Positions 1 through 9,651 of a stretch of 64,000 nucleotides of DNA are shown here, in pieces. Every line of letters starts with the position of its first letter. The stretch's first letter is position 1. This DNA is from JAZKJD01 sp040384585. Its GTDB lineage: Bacteria > Pseudomonadota > Gammaproteobacteria > Diplorickettsiales > Diplorickettsiaceae. The position numbers and the translations under genes were made by a program. Where the stretch lies: the NCBI GenBank assembly GCA_040384585.1, contig JAZKJD010000008.1:83170-147169 (forward strand), written 5' to 3'. The notes beneath the pieces were generated by a model. The model made no database searches and was not told the DNA's origin. It saw only the letters and a program-made list of their open reading frames with translations.

Positions 1-377
1 CTTTTCCCATTACCCAATGGATCTCCTCCACTGATTAGAATATGACACTGGGAGGTATTAATTTTACAGCGGCGATATAATGCAGCGGCGGCAGTGATTC
101 GTGAAAAAGACAATAGACTAGGTCTTATTGAATGAGTATCAGGCGCTTTGTTGGAAGCTGTTCCTAAAACTATAATGGTATTATTTTCTTTCCAGTCGAT
201 GACGGGCTCTTGGTATTCTTGCAAGGAATGTAATAAATAAGCAGGAAAAAAACCGTTACCGATCACGATAAAGCTAATCAAGGTAATTAAAGCAACGAAA
301 AGGCTTAGTTTTTTATATCCAAATAAGATTAAAAAGAGAGTAAGCAGTAAAAAGAGGAAAATAAATAGCGTAGACAT
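1..377 (-). CDS. DUF218 (YdcF/ElyC/SanA-like) membrane protein, 5' part only
   Basis: This gene runs off the left edge of the window; I translated it by hand from an ATG at 375-377 on the minus strand. The N-terminus MSTLFIFLFLLLTLFLILFG begins two hydrophobic segments (residues about 1-45). A periplasmic-type domain follows, opening with NNTIIVLGTASNKAP and reaching ISGGDPLGNGK at the edge. A VLG strand followed by an SGG motif after two N-terminal membrane segments is the pattern of DUF218 proteins such as ElyC and SanA, which act in envelope polysaccharide or peptidoglycan homeostasis. The C-terminal half is outside the window, so the subfamily cannot be settled. Confidence 0.7.
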   Translation of the reverse strand, partial: MSTLFIFLFLLLTLFLILFGYKKLSLFVALITLISFIVIGNGFFPAYLLHSLQEYQEPVIDWKENNTIIVLGTASNKAPDTHSIRPSLLSFSRITAAAALYRRCKINTSQCHILISGGDPLGNGK

Positions 378-450
378 TAACTTTTGGCTTAACCGTAAAG
401 GTAAATGATATCTCAAATAAATAAGAAGACAAGCAAGCTTTCTATCATTC

Positions 451-479
451 TTGACTCAAATGTAAAACCATGAATAATA
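451..479 (+). promoter_or_regulatory. Candidate sigma70 promoter of the siderophore operon
   Basis: TTGACT at 451-456 is followed after 17 bases by ATAATA at 474-479 (or AATAAT after 16). It lies about 55 bases before the chosen start of the siderophore synthetase and diverges from the DUF218 gene. No good Fur box is visible nearby, which is unexpected for an iron-uptake operon. Confidence 0.45.
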
Positions 480-533
480 ACGACTACAGGGAAGCATTCG
501 TTTTTTAGATTTAATGAGTTAAGGAAGGTGATT

Positions 534-2420
534 ATGCAGATGCAAGAAATTGCTGCGCAACGAATAGGCTTTATTGATAAAGGTAAAATTTACTTGAATA
601 CTAATAATCTTGTTTTAAATGAAGCTATAGTAGAAGTTAATAAACATTCTTTAAAACAGCTTCTATTAGCATTTTTACGGGAAGCGATCTTTCCCTATGC
701 CTACCAAAATAATACCTTGATTTTTGATTTTTCACGATCAAATTATTTCCTCTATGTAAATAAGGTGAAATTATTCTCTTTATTACGATTTACAGGGTTC
801 GATACCTTGATTTTAATGGATAAGATGACTTTTTCAAAACAATTTATTGATGATCCATTGAAGTTGCTTGACAGTGTTAAAATGGAGTTAGGTAATTCAC
901 TAGATCTTGAGCAGTGGGATAAAGTATACAATGAAATTGCTAATCATTTACAGAATGCGATGCTTTCTAATCGAGAAAAATTTAAACTGAAAAATAAATT
1001 CTTCTTAGAAGAAAATGAAAAAAAATACTATAATTTTTTGTCATGTTTTTTTGATTTTTATAAAAATTCAAAAAATGGTGCGCTTAGATTTGAACAAGTA
1101 GCGTTTAATGGCCACCCTTATCACCCTTGTGCAAAAACAAAATTAGGTTTTTCTATAGAAGATGTATTGAAATATTCACCAGAATTTTGTCCAAAGGTTT
1201 CTGTTTTTTTAGCTGCGGTGCATAAGGATTATTTACATATTGAAAAATCAAAAGAAAATCCTGATTTTTTAGAATGGTTTTCAACTCACTACCCTGATAT
1301 CTGGAAAAAATGGTTAGTAAGCTTAAGAAGTCTAGATTTAAATATAGAAGATTATCTTCCTTTTCCTGTCCATCCTTGGCAGGCTATCAATATTGTTCCT
1401 AATCTCTTTGCAGATTACCTAAAAGAAAAAGTCATTCTTTTATTTAAAAATGTGACAGTCAGTATGAGTCCAACCTTATCTTTCCGCACATTAGCACCGC
1501 TTGAAAATTTTCGGGCACCTTATATGAAATTGTCAGTGGCTATACAAGCAACAAGCACTGTGAGGACAATAACAAATGCTTCTACAGAAAATACCCCTAA
1601 AGTTACTTCTATTTTAGAAGCAATCTTAAAAAAAGAAAATTATTTTTCTGGAAGATTGTTTATCTTACCTGAATATTATGGATTACATTTAAAAGGTATT
1701 CAGGAGGAAAAATCAAAAAATTTCACTGTTATTTTTCGAGAAAATGTTAATAATTATTTGCAGGAGGACGAAATTTCTGTCGTGGTCGCTACTTTATTTG
1801 AAAAAATATCTCCTAATAATAGAAGTTTTTTTATAGAATTATTACAATTAGCAGGCTGTTTGAGCTATCAAAATGCGTTGAAGTATTTTTATACCTATAC
1901 TGATCTATTGTTAGGAAGTTATTTAGATCTCTATCTACTTTATGGTATCGCTTTAGAAGGACATCAGCAAAATACTTTTGCAGTGTTTCAAAATGGTTAT
2001 ATCAAGCGATTTATTGCTAGAGACGTCGATGGTATAGAAATTTTTTGTGATAGTCTAAATGCTCAAGGTATTCATTTTGATATCCCTGAAAATTCACCTT
2101 GTTTGAAAAACGATAGAGTGGTGGTCCGTAATCAACTTTTGCATACGGTTTATCAATTGCATTTAGGTGAATTAGTGTTATTACAAGCAAATTATTTTGA
2201 ATGCCCTGAAGCACCTTTTTGGAATGTAGTGAAGCAGGTCACAGAGCAGAGTTTTTATCGTTTAAGGGGTAAAATGAAATCATCGCCGCTTTGGGAGATT
2301 GAATATCATGCTATTTTAAAAGCAGACTGGCCATTAAAAGCCTTACTTCGCATGCGTTTGGAAAAAAACTATCTTAGGGATGGTTTATTTTCACAGGTTT
2401 CAAATCCTTTGGTTATGTGA
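534..2420 (+). CDS. NRPS-independent siderophore (NIS) synthetase, IucA/IucC family, LbtA-like
   Basis: This protein probably condenses a carboxylic acid such as citrate with an amine or alcohol, using ATP, to build a hydroxycarboxylate siderophore in the cytoplasm. NIS-synthetase motifs are visible: GHPYHPCAKTKLGF near residue 192, FPVHPWQ near 277, SFRTL near 316, STVRTITNAST near 341, then EGHQQNTFAVF and a RDVDGIEI motif near 496 in the FhuF-like C-terminal part. I prefer the ATG at 534 to the GTG at 528, because AAGGAAGG at 521-528 is well spaced only for the ATG. It overlaps the downstream MFS gene by one base (TGATG), so the two are translationally coupled. A synthetase plus MFS exporter matches Legionella lbtAB (legiobactin). 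The exact product is not deducible from sequence. Confidence 0.88.
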   Translation: MQMQEIAAQRIGFIDKGKIYLNTNNLVLNEAIVEVNKHSLKQLLLAFLREAIFPYAYQNNTLIFDFSRSNYFLYVNKVKLFSLLRFTGFDTLILMDKMTFSKQFIDDPLKLLDSVKMELGNSLDLEQWDKVYNEIANHLQNAMLSNREKFKLKNKFFLEENEKKYYNFLSCFFDFYKNSKNGALRFEQVAFNGHPYHPCAKTKLGFSIEDVLKYSPEFCPKVSVFLAAVHKDYLHIEKSKENPDFLEWFSTHYPDIWKKWLVSLRSLDLNIEDYLPFPVHPWQAINIVPNLFADYLKEKVILLFKNVTVSMSPTLSFRTLAPLENFRAPYMKLSVAIQATSTVRTITNASTENTPKVTSILEAILKKENYFSGRLFILPEYYGLHLKGIQEEKSKNFTVIFRENVNNYLQEDEISVVVATLFEKISPNNRSFFIELLQLAGCLSYQNALKYFYTYTDLLLGSYLDLYLLYGIALEGHQQNTFAVFQNGYIKRFIARDVDGIEIFCDSLNAQGIHFDIPENSPCLKNDRVVVRNQLLHTVYQLHLGELVLLQANYFECPEAPFWNVVKQVTEQSFYRLRGKMKSSPLWEIEYHAILKADWPLKALLRMRLEKNYLRDGLFSQVSNPLVM

Positions 2421-3622
2421 TGAATCAAATATTGGATGGTTCCTGGCGATTACAGGTGCTTTTGGTTGTCTTTTCTCAATTTATTATTATTTCAGTGTTG
2501 GATATGAGCGATCCTTACTGGCCGCTTATTTTATCTTCATTCCACTCATTTAATGCTCGTACATTACAGTATTGGAGTGGCGCCATTTATATGGCGCCAT
2601 TAGTCACTACGATTTTGACAACACTACTATGGACAAAAATAGGCGAGCGAGTAGGATATAAAAAAATGATATTGCGAGCTGGGTTTGCTTTGGCTGCGAC
2701 GCAATGGGGTTTGTTTTTTTTTTCTAATCCTTGGGCTATTTTCTCTATTCGATTGATACAAGGAGGATTAGCCGGATTTACGGTGGCTGCTCAAGCTTGG
2801 TCGCTAGCTATCACACCTACGAACACACATAGTCAAATAGTGGGGCGTCTACAAGCAGCAACGGCTATGGGAAGTATCGTAGGTCCGATATGTGGCGGGC
2901 TTATTTCATATTATTACGGATATTTATCAATTTTTATTATATCGGGCTGTGTCTGTGTATTACTTTCAATTATTTTAGCTAAATATCTTAAAGAAAATTC
3001 TCAAGCTATACTATTCACAGTAAAACGCAGAGAAAATAACTTTTTTCTCTGCGAACCCGGTAAAAACTTATTACTTTTATTAATTTGTAGCACACAAGCA
3101 GCTCGCTGGATGTCGGCACCCTTCTTTGCTTTATACATAGCAAAACAGTTACATGCCGATAATTTAACATTAGGCTTTATCTACGCAACCATGGCTTTAG
3201 CGATGTCTGTAATGACATCAACCTTAGGAAGATTTGTAGATGTAAAATCAAGTCGTACTTGGATGAAAGTTTTACTTGTTTTAGCCTTATTATTAAGCGG
3301 ATTAGTGCAATGGGGATTTGCCTTTATTACAAAATCGTATCTTGCTTTTTGGCTAAGTTTCTTTTGGGGACTAAGTTTAGGGATTATTTCACTAATGCTA
3401 TTTAGCTTTTTATTAAAAGGTATTAGCGATAACAGCAGAGCAAAAGCAGTAGGCTTGGGGAATACAGCGTTAAAACTAGGTAATCTGCTGGGCATTATAG
3501 CGGGGTCGTTAATACAGGCACAGGGATACTTTACGTTAAGCTTTATGCTTATCGCTTTTGTATATTTTGCTTTAGCAGTTTTAGCAGGACGCTATAGCGG
3601 AAGCTCTGCTGATCCCTGTTAG
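2420..3622 (+). CDS. MFS transporter, probable siderophore exporter (LbtB-like)
   Basis: A major facilitator protein of about 400 residues with roughly twelve hydrophobic segments. The loop after TM2 carries GERVGYKKM, the usual MFS loop signature region, and the second half repeats the fold around GRFVDVKSSRTWMK. The ATG at 2420 overlaps the synthetase stop by one base; a GTG just upstream is also in frame. Position and coupling imply that it exports the siderophore made by the upstream enzyme, as lbtB does beside lbtA; this is inferred from context. The last codons and stop (around 3600-3622) appear to lie in the edge of a long palindromic repeat relic, so the C-terminal tail SGSSADPC may be acquired sequence. 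Confidence 0.85.
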   Translation: MNQILDGSWRLQVLLVVFSQFIIISVLDMSDPYWPLILSSFHSFNARTLQYWSGAIYMAPLVTTILTTLLWTKIGERVGYKKMILRAGFALAATQWGLFFFSNPWAIFSIRLIQGGLAGFTVAAQAWSLAITPTNTHSQIVGRLQAATAMGSIVGPICGGLISYYYGYLSIFIISGCVCVLLSIILAKYLKENSQAILFTVKRRENNFFLCEPGKNLLLLLICSTQAARWMSAPFFALYIAKQLHADNLTLGFIYATMALAMSVMTSTLGRFVDVKSSRTWMKVLLVLALLLSGLVQWGFAFITKSYLAFWLSFFWGLSLGIISLMLFSFLLKGISDNSRAKAVGLGNTALKLGNLLGIIAGSLIQAQGYFTLSFMLIAFVYFALAVLAGRYSGSSADPC

Positions 3623-3688
3623 GTGATCGGCTATACTGCTAGACGTGAATTCGAAAAATTCGCATCTTCAAGTACTAGCGGTATAGAT
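3600..3688 (+). repeat. Relic of the long modular repeat (LR family)
   Basis: The stretch GTGATCGGCTATACTGCTAG through TTCGCATCTTCAAGTA and CTAGCGGTATAG is a diverged copy of the right-hand module of the LR repeat seen whole at 19291-19483, 46504-46697 and 60638-60802. It separates the MFS gene from the GtrA-like gene and runs into the MFS C-terminal codons. Confidence 0.6.
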
Positions 3689-3693
3689 AAATT

Positions 3694-4065
3694 ATGAAGA
3701 CACTTTTTTGGCAGTTTTCGCGGTTTTTTATTGTGGGCGGTTCATCAGCCATTATTCAGTTCGCTATTTTAATAGGCTTAGTAGAAATTTTTTCTGTTAG
3801 GCCTATTTTAGCGTCTAGCTTCGGATATTTAGGAGGAGCACTGCTCAATTACCTCCTCAATCATTATTTTACATTTAGAAGTGCATTGCCTCATAGGCAG
3901 GCCTTATTTCGGTTTTCACTTAATTCGCTTTTTGGACTTATTCTTAATTTTTACATGATGAATTTTCTTTTAGTATATTATTCCTATTTGTTGAGTCAGA
4001 TTTTAACTTCAATTGTTATTTTACTATGGAATTTTATTATTCATCGATGTTGGACTTTCCGATAA
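3694..4065 (+). CDS. GtrA-like family membrane protein
   Basis: A 123-residue protein with four hydrophobic segments. It has the GtrA pattern: FSRFFIVGGSSAIIQF at the N-terminus, GALLNYLLNHYFTFRS in the middle, and a C-terminal FIIHRCWTFR echoing the NYxxxxxxTF motif. GtrA proteins act in the transfer of lipid-linked sugars across the inner membrane or associate with polyprenyl-phosphate glycosyltransferases. No glycosyltransferase lies beside it here, so its partner is unknown. It may be cotranscribed with the siderophore genes, from which it is separated by 71 bases of repeat relic. Confidence 0.82.
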   Translation: MKTLFWQFSRFFIVGGSSAIIQFAILIGLVEIFSVRPILASSFGYLGGALLNYLLNHYFTFRSALPHRQALFRFSLNSLFGLILNFYMMNFLLVYYSYLLSQILTSIVILLWNFIIHRCWTFR

Positions 4066-4242
4066 AAAAACCTATTTTTACTATTCCGGATGACGATACA
4101 CTCTAAGGCAATAGAAAAATAAATTTTTTAAATTTATTTGTATTTTACAATATAAAAAAATTATTTTAAATAAAAAACTAGTCAGCATTTATAATATAGA
4201 ATACAATTTATTGTGCTTTATCATGAAGATCGATTGCACAAC

Positions 4243-4333
4243 GCTGGGTTAAACGAGATATTTTTTCTCCTATGACATAGGTTCTGTCTCTAGCAAGAAA
4301 AAATATCTACCTTAGTGACAAGGAATCCCCAGC
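4243..4333. repeat. Imperfect palindrome with a perfect 13-bp stem
   Basis: AGATATTTTTTCT at 4256-4268 is exactly complementary to AGAAAAAATATCT at 4296-4308. It is enclosed by a looser outer stem (GCTGGGTT at 4243 against AATCCCCAGC ending at 4333), and the loop holds a second small hairpin, CCTATGACATAGG. It lies in the 496-base gap before the giant pentapeptide gene. It also holds a GTTCTGTCTCTA motif that recurs near 30650 and 63352. It could act as a transcript end for the siderophore operon or be another repeat relic. Confidence 0.5.
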
Positions 4334-4392
4334 CCGCTAATCAGTCTTCTTGTAAAATGCAATTATAAATAATGAAAATATTTATTAATAAC

Positions 4393-4542
4393 AGCTATGA
4401 CCTCTGCAAGGGACAAAAATTAGAAAGCGGCAGGGGTGACAGTGAGTGCAACTTCTTTTTGTGGCGAAAGCCAGCAAAAAAAGTGCATTCGCTGGCAGGA
4501 CCCGTGCCGACAATTTTTTTGTCCTGTGCAGAAAGCTATGAC
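4393..4542. mobile_element. MITE-A copy 1 with 9-bp target duplication
   Basis: A 132-bp element (4402-4533) flanked by the exact 9-bp direct repeat AGCTATGAC at 4393-4401 and 4534-4542. The ends are inverted: CTCTGCAAGGGACAAAAATT on the left and, read from the other strand, TTCTGCACAGGACAAAAAAA on the right. The interior holds the family's inner hairpin (TTTTTGTGGCG...GCCAGCAAAAAA). It encodes no transposase. A short open frame across it is an artefact. It ends about 20 bases before the pentapeptide-protein gene and may affect that gene's promoter. Confidence 0.85.
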
Positions 4543-4561
4543 ATGAATAAAAGGAATTAAT

Positions 4562-7500
4562 ATGCCGGCGATTAATGCGTTTTTAAACATCTCTACTTTT
4601 CCATCGACTCTATCGCTTCAGATAAAAGAAGATGAACAAATAACAGAGCGTATAGAAAAATTATATCTTCATTCTCCTATACAGAAGCCTCTTTATTCCT
4701 CTTCCAAAGAATATTCTTTTCATTTAGTTAACTCTACGCTAACGATGGGAGCTATTTTTATAAAAAATCAATTGGATTCTGCTATAGAAAAAATGATAAC
4801 TTGGGGAGACAAGCATAGTCTGAATGGCAGGGCCCTAAGATATTTTACAGAAGAATTAGACGATTTTACAGAAAAAGAAAAAATATTATTTTATGACGAT
4901 GGAAAAAAATCAATGGAAATCATTTGTGTTCTATTAGAGGAGAGTGGAATTGATATTGAGCCTCGTAAAAAAACATTTCAGCAGCTGATAAAGATCGCTA
5001 ATAGTATGTTTGAGTTAAGAGTAGGCGTTGATAATTTTTATATAAAAATTATTCGCCTTGCTGAACGTCTAAAAAATGAATTGGAAAGTCCTAATCAAAT
5101 GAATCGTTGGATGCGCGATTATGTAGAAACAGTCGCGGAAGAAGTCACGACTACAACTCCTTTTGCTATGCCTGAGTCTTATCAAATGCTTCTTTATCGC
5201 ATTTTGGTTCATCTTGGTGTTGAAATCGACCTATTAGACGCGCATTTCTATTTGCTTTCACAAGCAAAAGCACAAGGATTTCCTACTAATTTACCTGACT
5301 CTATTGGTAGACTGGAATCGGAGTTTAAAATTAGCGATGGGTTGAACAAATTATATGACAAATACATTATAACGAGTTATATCGATGATTTAAGCAATAA
5401 AATAAGCGCTACAGGGTTGGTTAATTATTTTTCTGATCGATTGTACAATGACTTCAGCAAAATTATTTCTAATAGTGGACAAACGCTAGAGAGACGTACG
5501 AAAATAGAAGCTAAGTTAAATTTATTGGGCAATGATCCATTATTTAGGTTATCCGAAATACTTGATGAATCTTCTTTTCAGCTGAAAGAAAAAAATAATT
5601 TCAAAATTACAATTACAACAAGATTAAATCAAATAGGATGGTTTAATAATACTATTACTGAGAGAGTAAAAAAGATTGGCTTTACTACTTTTCATTACCA
5701 TTATTTTCCAGATAATATGGATCTTACTTGGGTTGTCATAGGACAATATAACCGCTATCCTTGGATAGCCCCTATTAAACAGAGTTCTACTTCTTCTTCA
5801 GAGCTTATTTCAGCATTATATTTTGATGAGCAAAAAAGAATTTCCTATCTATTAGGCCTATTAGAATGTATTGATAGTCCAAAGGCTTTATATTCTCTAC
5901 TCTACGATGTGTCCTCATTACTATCATCGTTTTCAGCACACCGTTACTATTCTCAGCTTTCAATGCAATCAATTCGTCAGATATTGAGCGTTCATAAAGA
6001 TAATATCTCATCTGCCAATGAGCCACTGAGGGCTTATCTTTCTAGATTGTTGGTGTTTCGGACTGCTTTGAATCAAGAACCTGCAGTAAATTTAATGGCA
6101 GAAATCTTAGAAAATAATACAGAACCTTTGGTATTCATTAACATCATTAAAATTTTAGAACTTACAGTAAGTGAAGCACTTGTCAAGCGTCTTAGTGTAG
6201 TTAATCAGAATTTTATTCAAGATATGCTAGACAATGGTATTCGTGAAGCTTATAACCCGATGAGATTTTTAAATGACCTAGAAATAAATTATTTTGATCA
6301 GTACTACAATAGTGTTGCGACGGAAGAGGCTTTACATCTTACTAACTATTTAATTAAAGAGATAAGGGCAAAAGGATTCCAGAATTTCCGTAATATGGTG
6401 TTTCCACCCGTAGAATATATCTCTTACCTTTCTAATATTGATTTTTCTAAATGTGATTTTTATCAAACAGATTTTTTTGAGGAGGTCGAAGATTGTAACT
6501 TTGATGAGTCCTCTTTGCAAGAGACTACCTTTCACTGGAACATAAGAAATACTTCTTTTGCGTATACCGATTTACGACAAACTAACTTCCATGGTAAAAA
6601 TAATTCAAGTGCTAATTTGAATGTAGTGTCGGCACAATTAGCTAGTGAATCGTTTAAGGACCTCGTGCGAATAGGAATTAATCAATTTAAATATGCTGAC
6701 TTAAGAGGCGTTAATTTTCAGGAAATTTTTTCTGGAAAACGGTTGATTTTAGATTTTACCGGCGCAGATTTAGATAATAGTAATTTAAGTGGACTCGATT
6801 TTACTAAAATAATTTTATATGGTAGTAGCATGAAGTATGCTTTCTTGCAAGGCATGGATTTTACTAGTGCTTATTTAGATAAACGTGTTGCTATTCAAGG
6901 GTCTCAAATAGATACTTTAGCTATTCCCGGTTTTTACCGAGCAAACATTACTTCGTTTGATAATTGCCAGATTATACATGAGAAATATGATTATCATAAT
7001 AATGCTTACATAGATATAGTATTTGAACAGGCTAGTTTTAAAGGGGCTAGATTCATAGGTGATTTACATAATTTCACATTCCAATCATGTGACATGAGCG
7101 GGGTTCACTTTACTTCCTCTTCTCCAGGGTTTTCTGAATTAGTCCACGTCACTTTTGATGGCGTCAATTTCATTGGTACTTCCTTTTATAACGTAAAATT
7201 TCTGGGTGTGAAGTTTATCCAATGTGCATTTGATATGTCTGATTTTAAGAATGTAGAAATACAGACAGATAATTTATTTGAAATTTATAAGTTTGGCCAC
7301 CAAGATTTTACGGAGGTTAAAAAATTAACAGGGAGAATTCCACGGGAAATAAATCAATTTCCATATTATCCTTTATCAGAGGCTCGTTTACCTAAAAATA
7401 TATTTATCTATCTTTATGACCAAGGGCTACGAGATTTCAGGGGAACTGACTTATTATATTTTAATTTTACTGAAACTTTACTTTCGGAATCGATTTCTGT

Positions 7501-9460
7501 ATTTGATCTTAAGCTAGAAGGTGCTCGATATACACAGTCCTCCTTGTATTGTCCTATGCCTCCTTCATCACCTTGTACCATTCATTTGCTTATTCGAATG
7601 CAAACAGATTCAGAAGTCGTAAAACTTATTTCTATTGAGGATCTACGTTCCCTTCTTCGTCCCCCTCTTTTAGGAGCACACGACGAAATAAAGGAAGCCT
7701 TGTTAGGCCCAATGCCTTTTTATTCGCTTAGAGGAGGTGTGGGTAAAATTTGTGTTTATTGGGGATATGAAACCAATGATGAAGATCTAGTAAAATTTGT
7801 CGATTTTATGAGAAACAGTATTACAATGTTGCGAGCAGCAACTATTAAATTACAAATGTATATTATAAAAAAATTTGATAATTCAGATAAATTGCTAACC
7901 CTTACACAATTTTTATATCATGGACTCCATTTTCGTCACGGTGAAATCCATTACTATAATGGAGAAGGCGCCATAAACGCATTAGATTTACTCGGACGCC
8001 CTATTTCTATTGCTCCCGGTTATGATACCTTGCTGACGAATAAAAAATTTTCTTCTATGGTAGAAGACGCGGAAGTAGATCGTATACGAACAGTCACTAA
8101 AAATAAAACAAACAGGCATTCTGTTTATCGCCTCATTAGATTGAATTTGGAAGAAGATACTAAATATAGATTTCCCTTTACTAGAAAAGAGAATACTAAG
8201 TATGAGCTAGGGCTTGTGCTTATGCGTTTTATTGCCATTTGGATAAATTCACAGGACGCGGAAACCGCGGAAGCTTTAGATATCTCTAGTACGAGTGCGA
8301 CCACAGCCAGTACAATTTCTCAGGAAGAAGAAAAGGACAAGAAGACTACCTTATATAAAAAAATCAGATGGAGTTTGCATACCGTAGGAGAGCGGATATC
8401 TAAAGACTTTGATAAACAAAAAAATGTCTTTATGGAGGTTCAAGAAAAAAATGGCAGTTATGTAGACACTGAATCTTCTGGTGAACCTAATCTTAATTGG
8501 CGTAGGCCTATTATACAGGATACAAGCAATTCACGCTCTAGGCTACCCAAACCACCCACGCTTCCATATTCCCGAAGAAAGCCCGAAATAATGGTAGAAA
8601 AAAGAATACTACCTAATTGGTATAACGTACCGGCGATAGTCAGTTTGATGAAGGAAATTCAATTAATTTTTTCAGCATTTGACTACGATTTTTCTTTAGA
8701 TCCTGATTTCTCAGAATCATCGCTAGCAGGATATCTCTATGAGATTTGGCTGATTTTATATAATATAGGTATTTCAAGTGATACGCCACCTGAAGTTATT
8801 TTATCATTATTACAGGATGATCGTTTTAGTCAGGTTATTTCTTCTCTTTCTAACATTTCCTTAGCAGAACTTCAGACCTTTTATGTAGATTATGCAGGAC
8901 AGTATTCCAATGGAACACTAATAAATCCAGAGGGTGATTTTTCTAATGCAAGCGCTCCAAGCACGACTGAGCTAACAAAGAAGCGTTTTATTATGGAAGA
9001 AGATACCCCTATGCCTCTTCCTCGTCGAATCCCTGTTCCTGACTGTGATGTCTGTGAGAGAAATATATATTATCGCCCTGAGCGGGCTGTTTCTAATGAA
9101 CCAGTGCCATCTAAGAGCTCAGCAGTCAAACTAGATTCTTGGATGAATCAAATATTTTCTATAGCTAAAAATGCGATCCCAAGCGTAGAAGGTTTATTGG
9201 CTGCGATATCTAAATCCAGTGATTTACCAAAGGAACTTAAGGTAGCTCAAACAAAACCATTTGAAGGTAATTTGAATACAGGAATGTGTTTTTTTAAAAT
9301 TGGCGCAGTTGCTTTATTGGGTAGGCGACCTGCCTTTATTGATAGGATGAATCGGGCTGAGCGCCTATCGACTGAAAAAACTAGTGCAAATGATCCATGG
9401 GCTTCTACTATGCAACTCTTAAAAGAGGGAATAGCTAAATATGGAAAAACAGGGATATAA
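4562..9460 (+). CDS. Giant pentapeptide-repeat protein, candidate secreted effector
   Basis: A 1632-residue protein preceded by AAAGGAATTA. No signal peptide or membrane segment is evident. Residues 1-620 look mostly helical with no recognised domain. Residues about 625-1000 contain an interrupted series of pentapeptide repeats of the A(D/N)LxF type, for example FSKCDFYQTDF, DLRGVNF, TGADLDNSNLSGLDF, ASFKGARF and FDGVNFIGTSFYNVKF, predicted to form a right-handed beta-helix. Residues about 1240-1360 are polar and probably disordered (SSTSATTASTISQEEE, then RSRLPKPPTLPYSRRKPE). The C-terminus is basic and polar. Large pentapeptide proteins without enzyme domains are common among Dot/Icm-type effectors in Legionella and Coxiella. 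Effector status here is inferred, and no catalytic site is visible. Confidence 0.75.
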   Translation: MPAINAFLNISTFPSTLSLQIKEDEQITERIEKLYLHSPIQKPLYSSSKEYSFHLVNSTLTMGAIFIKNQLDSAIEKMITWGDKHSLNGRALRYFTEELDDFTEKEKILFYDDGKKSMEIICVLLEESGIDIEPRKKTFQQLIKIANSMFELRVGVDNFYIKIIRLAERLKNELESPNQMNRWMRDYVETVAEEVTTTTPFAMPESYQMLLYRILVHLGVEIDLLDAHFYLLSQAKAQGFPTNLPDSIGRLESEFKISDGLNKLYDKYIITSYIDDLSNKISATGLVNYFSDRLYNDFSKIISNSGQTLERRTKIEAKLNLLGNDPLFRLSEILDESSFQLKEKNNFKITITTRLNQIGWFNNTITERVKKIGFTTFHYHYFPDNMDLTWVVIGQYNRYPWIAPIKQSSTSSSELISALYFDEQKRISYLLGLLECIDSPKALYSLLYDVSSLLSSFSAHRYYSQLSMQSIRQILSVHKDNISSANEPLRAYLSRLLVFRTALNQEPAVNLMAEILENNTEPLVFINIIKILELTVSEALVKRLSVVNQNFIQDMLDNGIREAYNPMRFLNDLEINYFDQYYNSVATEEALHLTNYLIKEIRAKGFQNFRNMVFPPVEYISYLSNIDFSKCDFYQTDFFEEVEDCNFDESSLQETTFHWNIRNTSFAYTDLRQTNFHGKNNSSANLNVVSAQLASESFKDLVRIGINQFKYADLRGVNFQEIFSGKRLILDFTGADLDNSNLSGLDFTKIILYGSSMKYAFLQGMDFTSAYLDKRVAIQGSQIDTLAIPGFYRANITSFDNCQIIHEKYDYHNNAYIDIVFEQASFKGARFIGDLHNFTFQSCDMSGVHFTSSSPGFSELVHVTFDGVNFIGTSFYNVKFLGVKFIQCAFDMSDFKNVEIQTDNLFEIYKFGHQDFTEVKKLTGRIPREINQFPYYPLSEARLPKNIFIYLYDQGLRDFRGTDLLYFNFTETLLSESISVFDLKLEGARYTQSSLYCPMPPSSPCTIHLLIRMQTDSEVVKLISIEDLRSLLRPPLLGAHDEIKEALLGPMPFYSLRGGVGKICVYWGYETNDEDLVKFVDFMRNSITMLRAATIKLQMYIIKKFDNSDKLLTLTQFLYHGLHFRHGEIHYYNGEGAINALDLLGRPISIAPGYDTLLTNKKFSSMVEDAEVDRIRTVTKNKTNRHSVYRLIRLNLEEDTKYRFPFTRKENTKYELGLVLMRFIAIWINSQDAETAEALDISSTSATTASTISQEEEKDKKTTLYKKIRWSLHTVGERISKDFDKQKNVFMEVQEKNGSYVDTESSGEPNLNWRRPIIQDTSNSRSRLPKPPTLPYSRRKPEIMVEKRILPNWYNVPAIVSLMKEIQLIFSAFDYDFSLDPDFSESSLAGYLYEIWLILYNIGISSDTPPEVILSLLQDDRFSQVISSLSNISLAELQTFYVDYAGQYSNGTLINPEGDFSNASAPSTTELTKKRFIMEEDTPMPLPRRIPVPDCDVCERNIYYRPERAVSNEPVPSKSSAVKLDSWMNQIFSIAKNAIPSVEGLLAAISKSSDLPKELKVAQTKPFEGNLNTGMCFFKIGAVALLGRRPAFIDRMNRAERLSTEKTSANDPWASTMQLLKEGIAKYGKTGI

Positions 9461-9651
9461 GTAGAGCGCGCAGGGGCCACCGCATACTCAACGTATCATT
9501 GCTGGGAGGCACCGCTTATAGCGGCAAATACTTCTCCACAAAAAGCTATTAGCAGTAGCTCCTCTACAGCATAGAGTTTATATCTTGCTATTTGGTGGTC
9601 CGAGATCTCTTTAAAAAAATCAATAAAACCTTCTCTTAGAGAATACTGATG

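Noticed and set aside
4201..4345. Possible structured ncRNA or tRNA-like fold
   Set aside because: The palindrome is clear, but no anticodon arm or T-loop (GTTCRA) consensus exists. I kept it only as a palindrome.
4372..4560. Short open frame of 62 codons before the giant gene
   Set aside because: It runs straight through MITE-A copy 1 and its duplications; its residues are the translated element, not a protein family.
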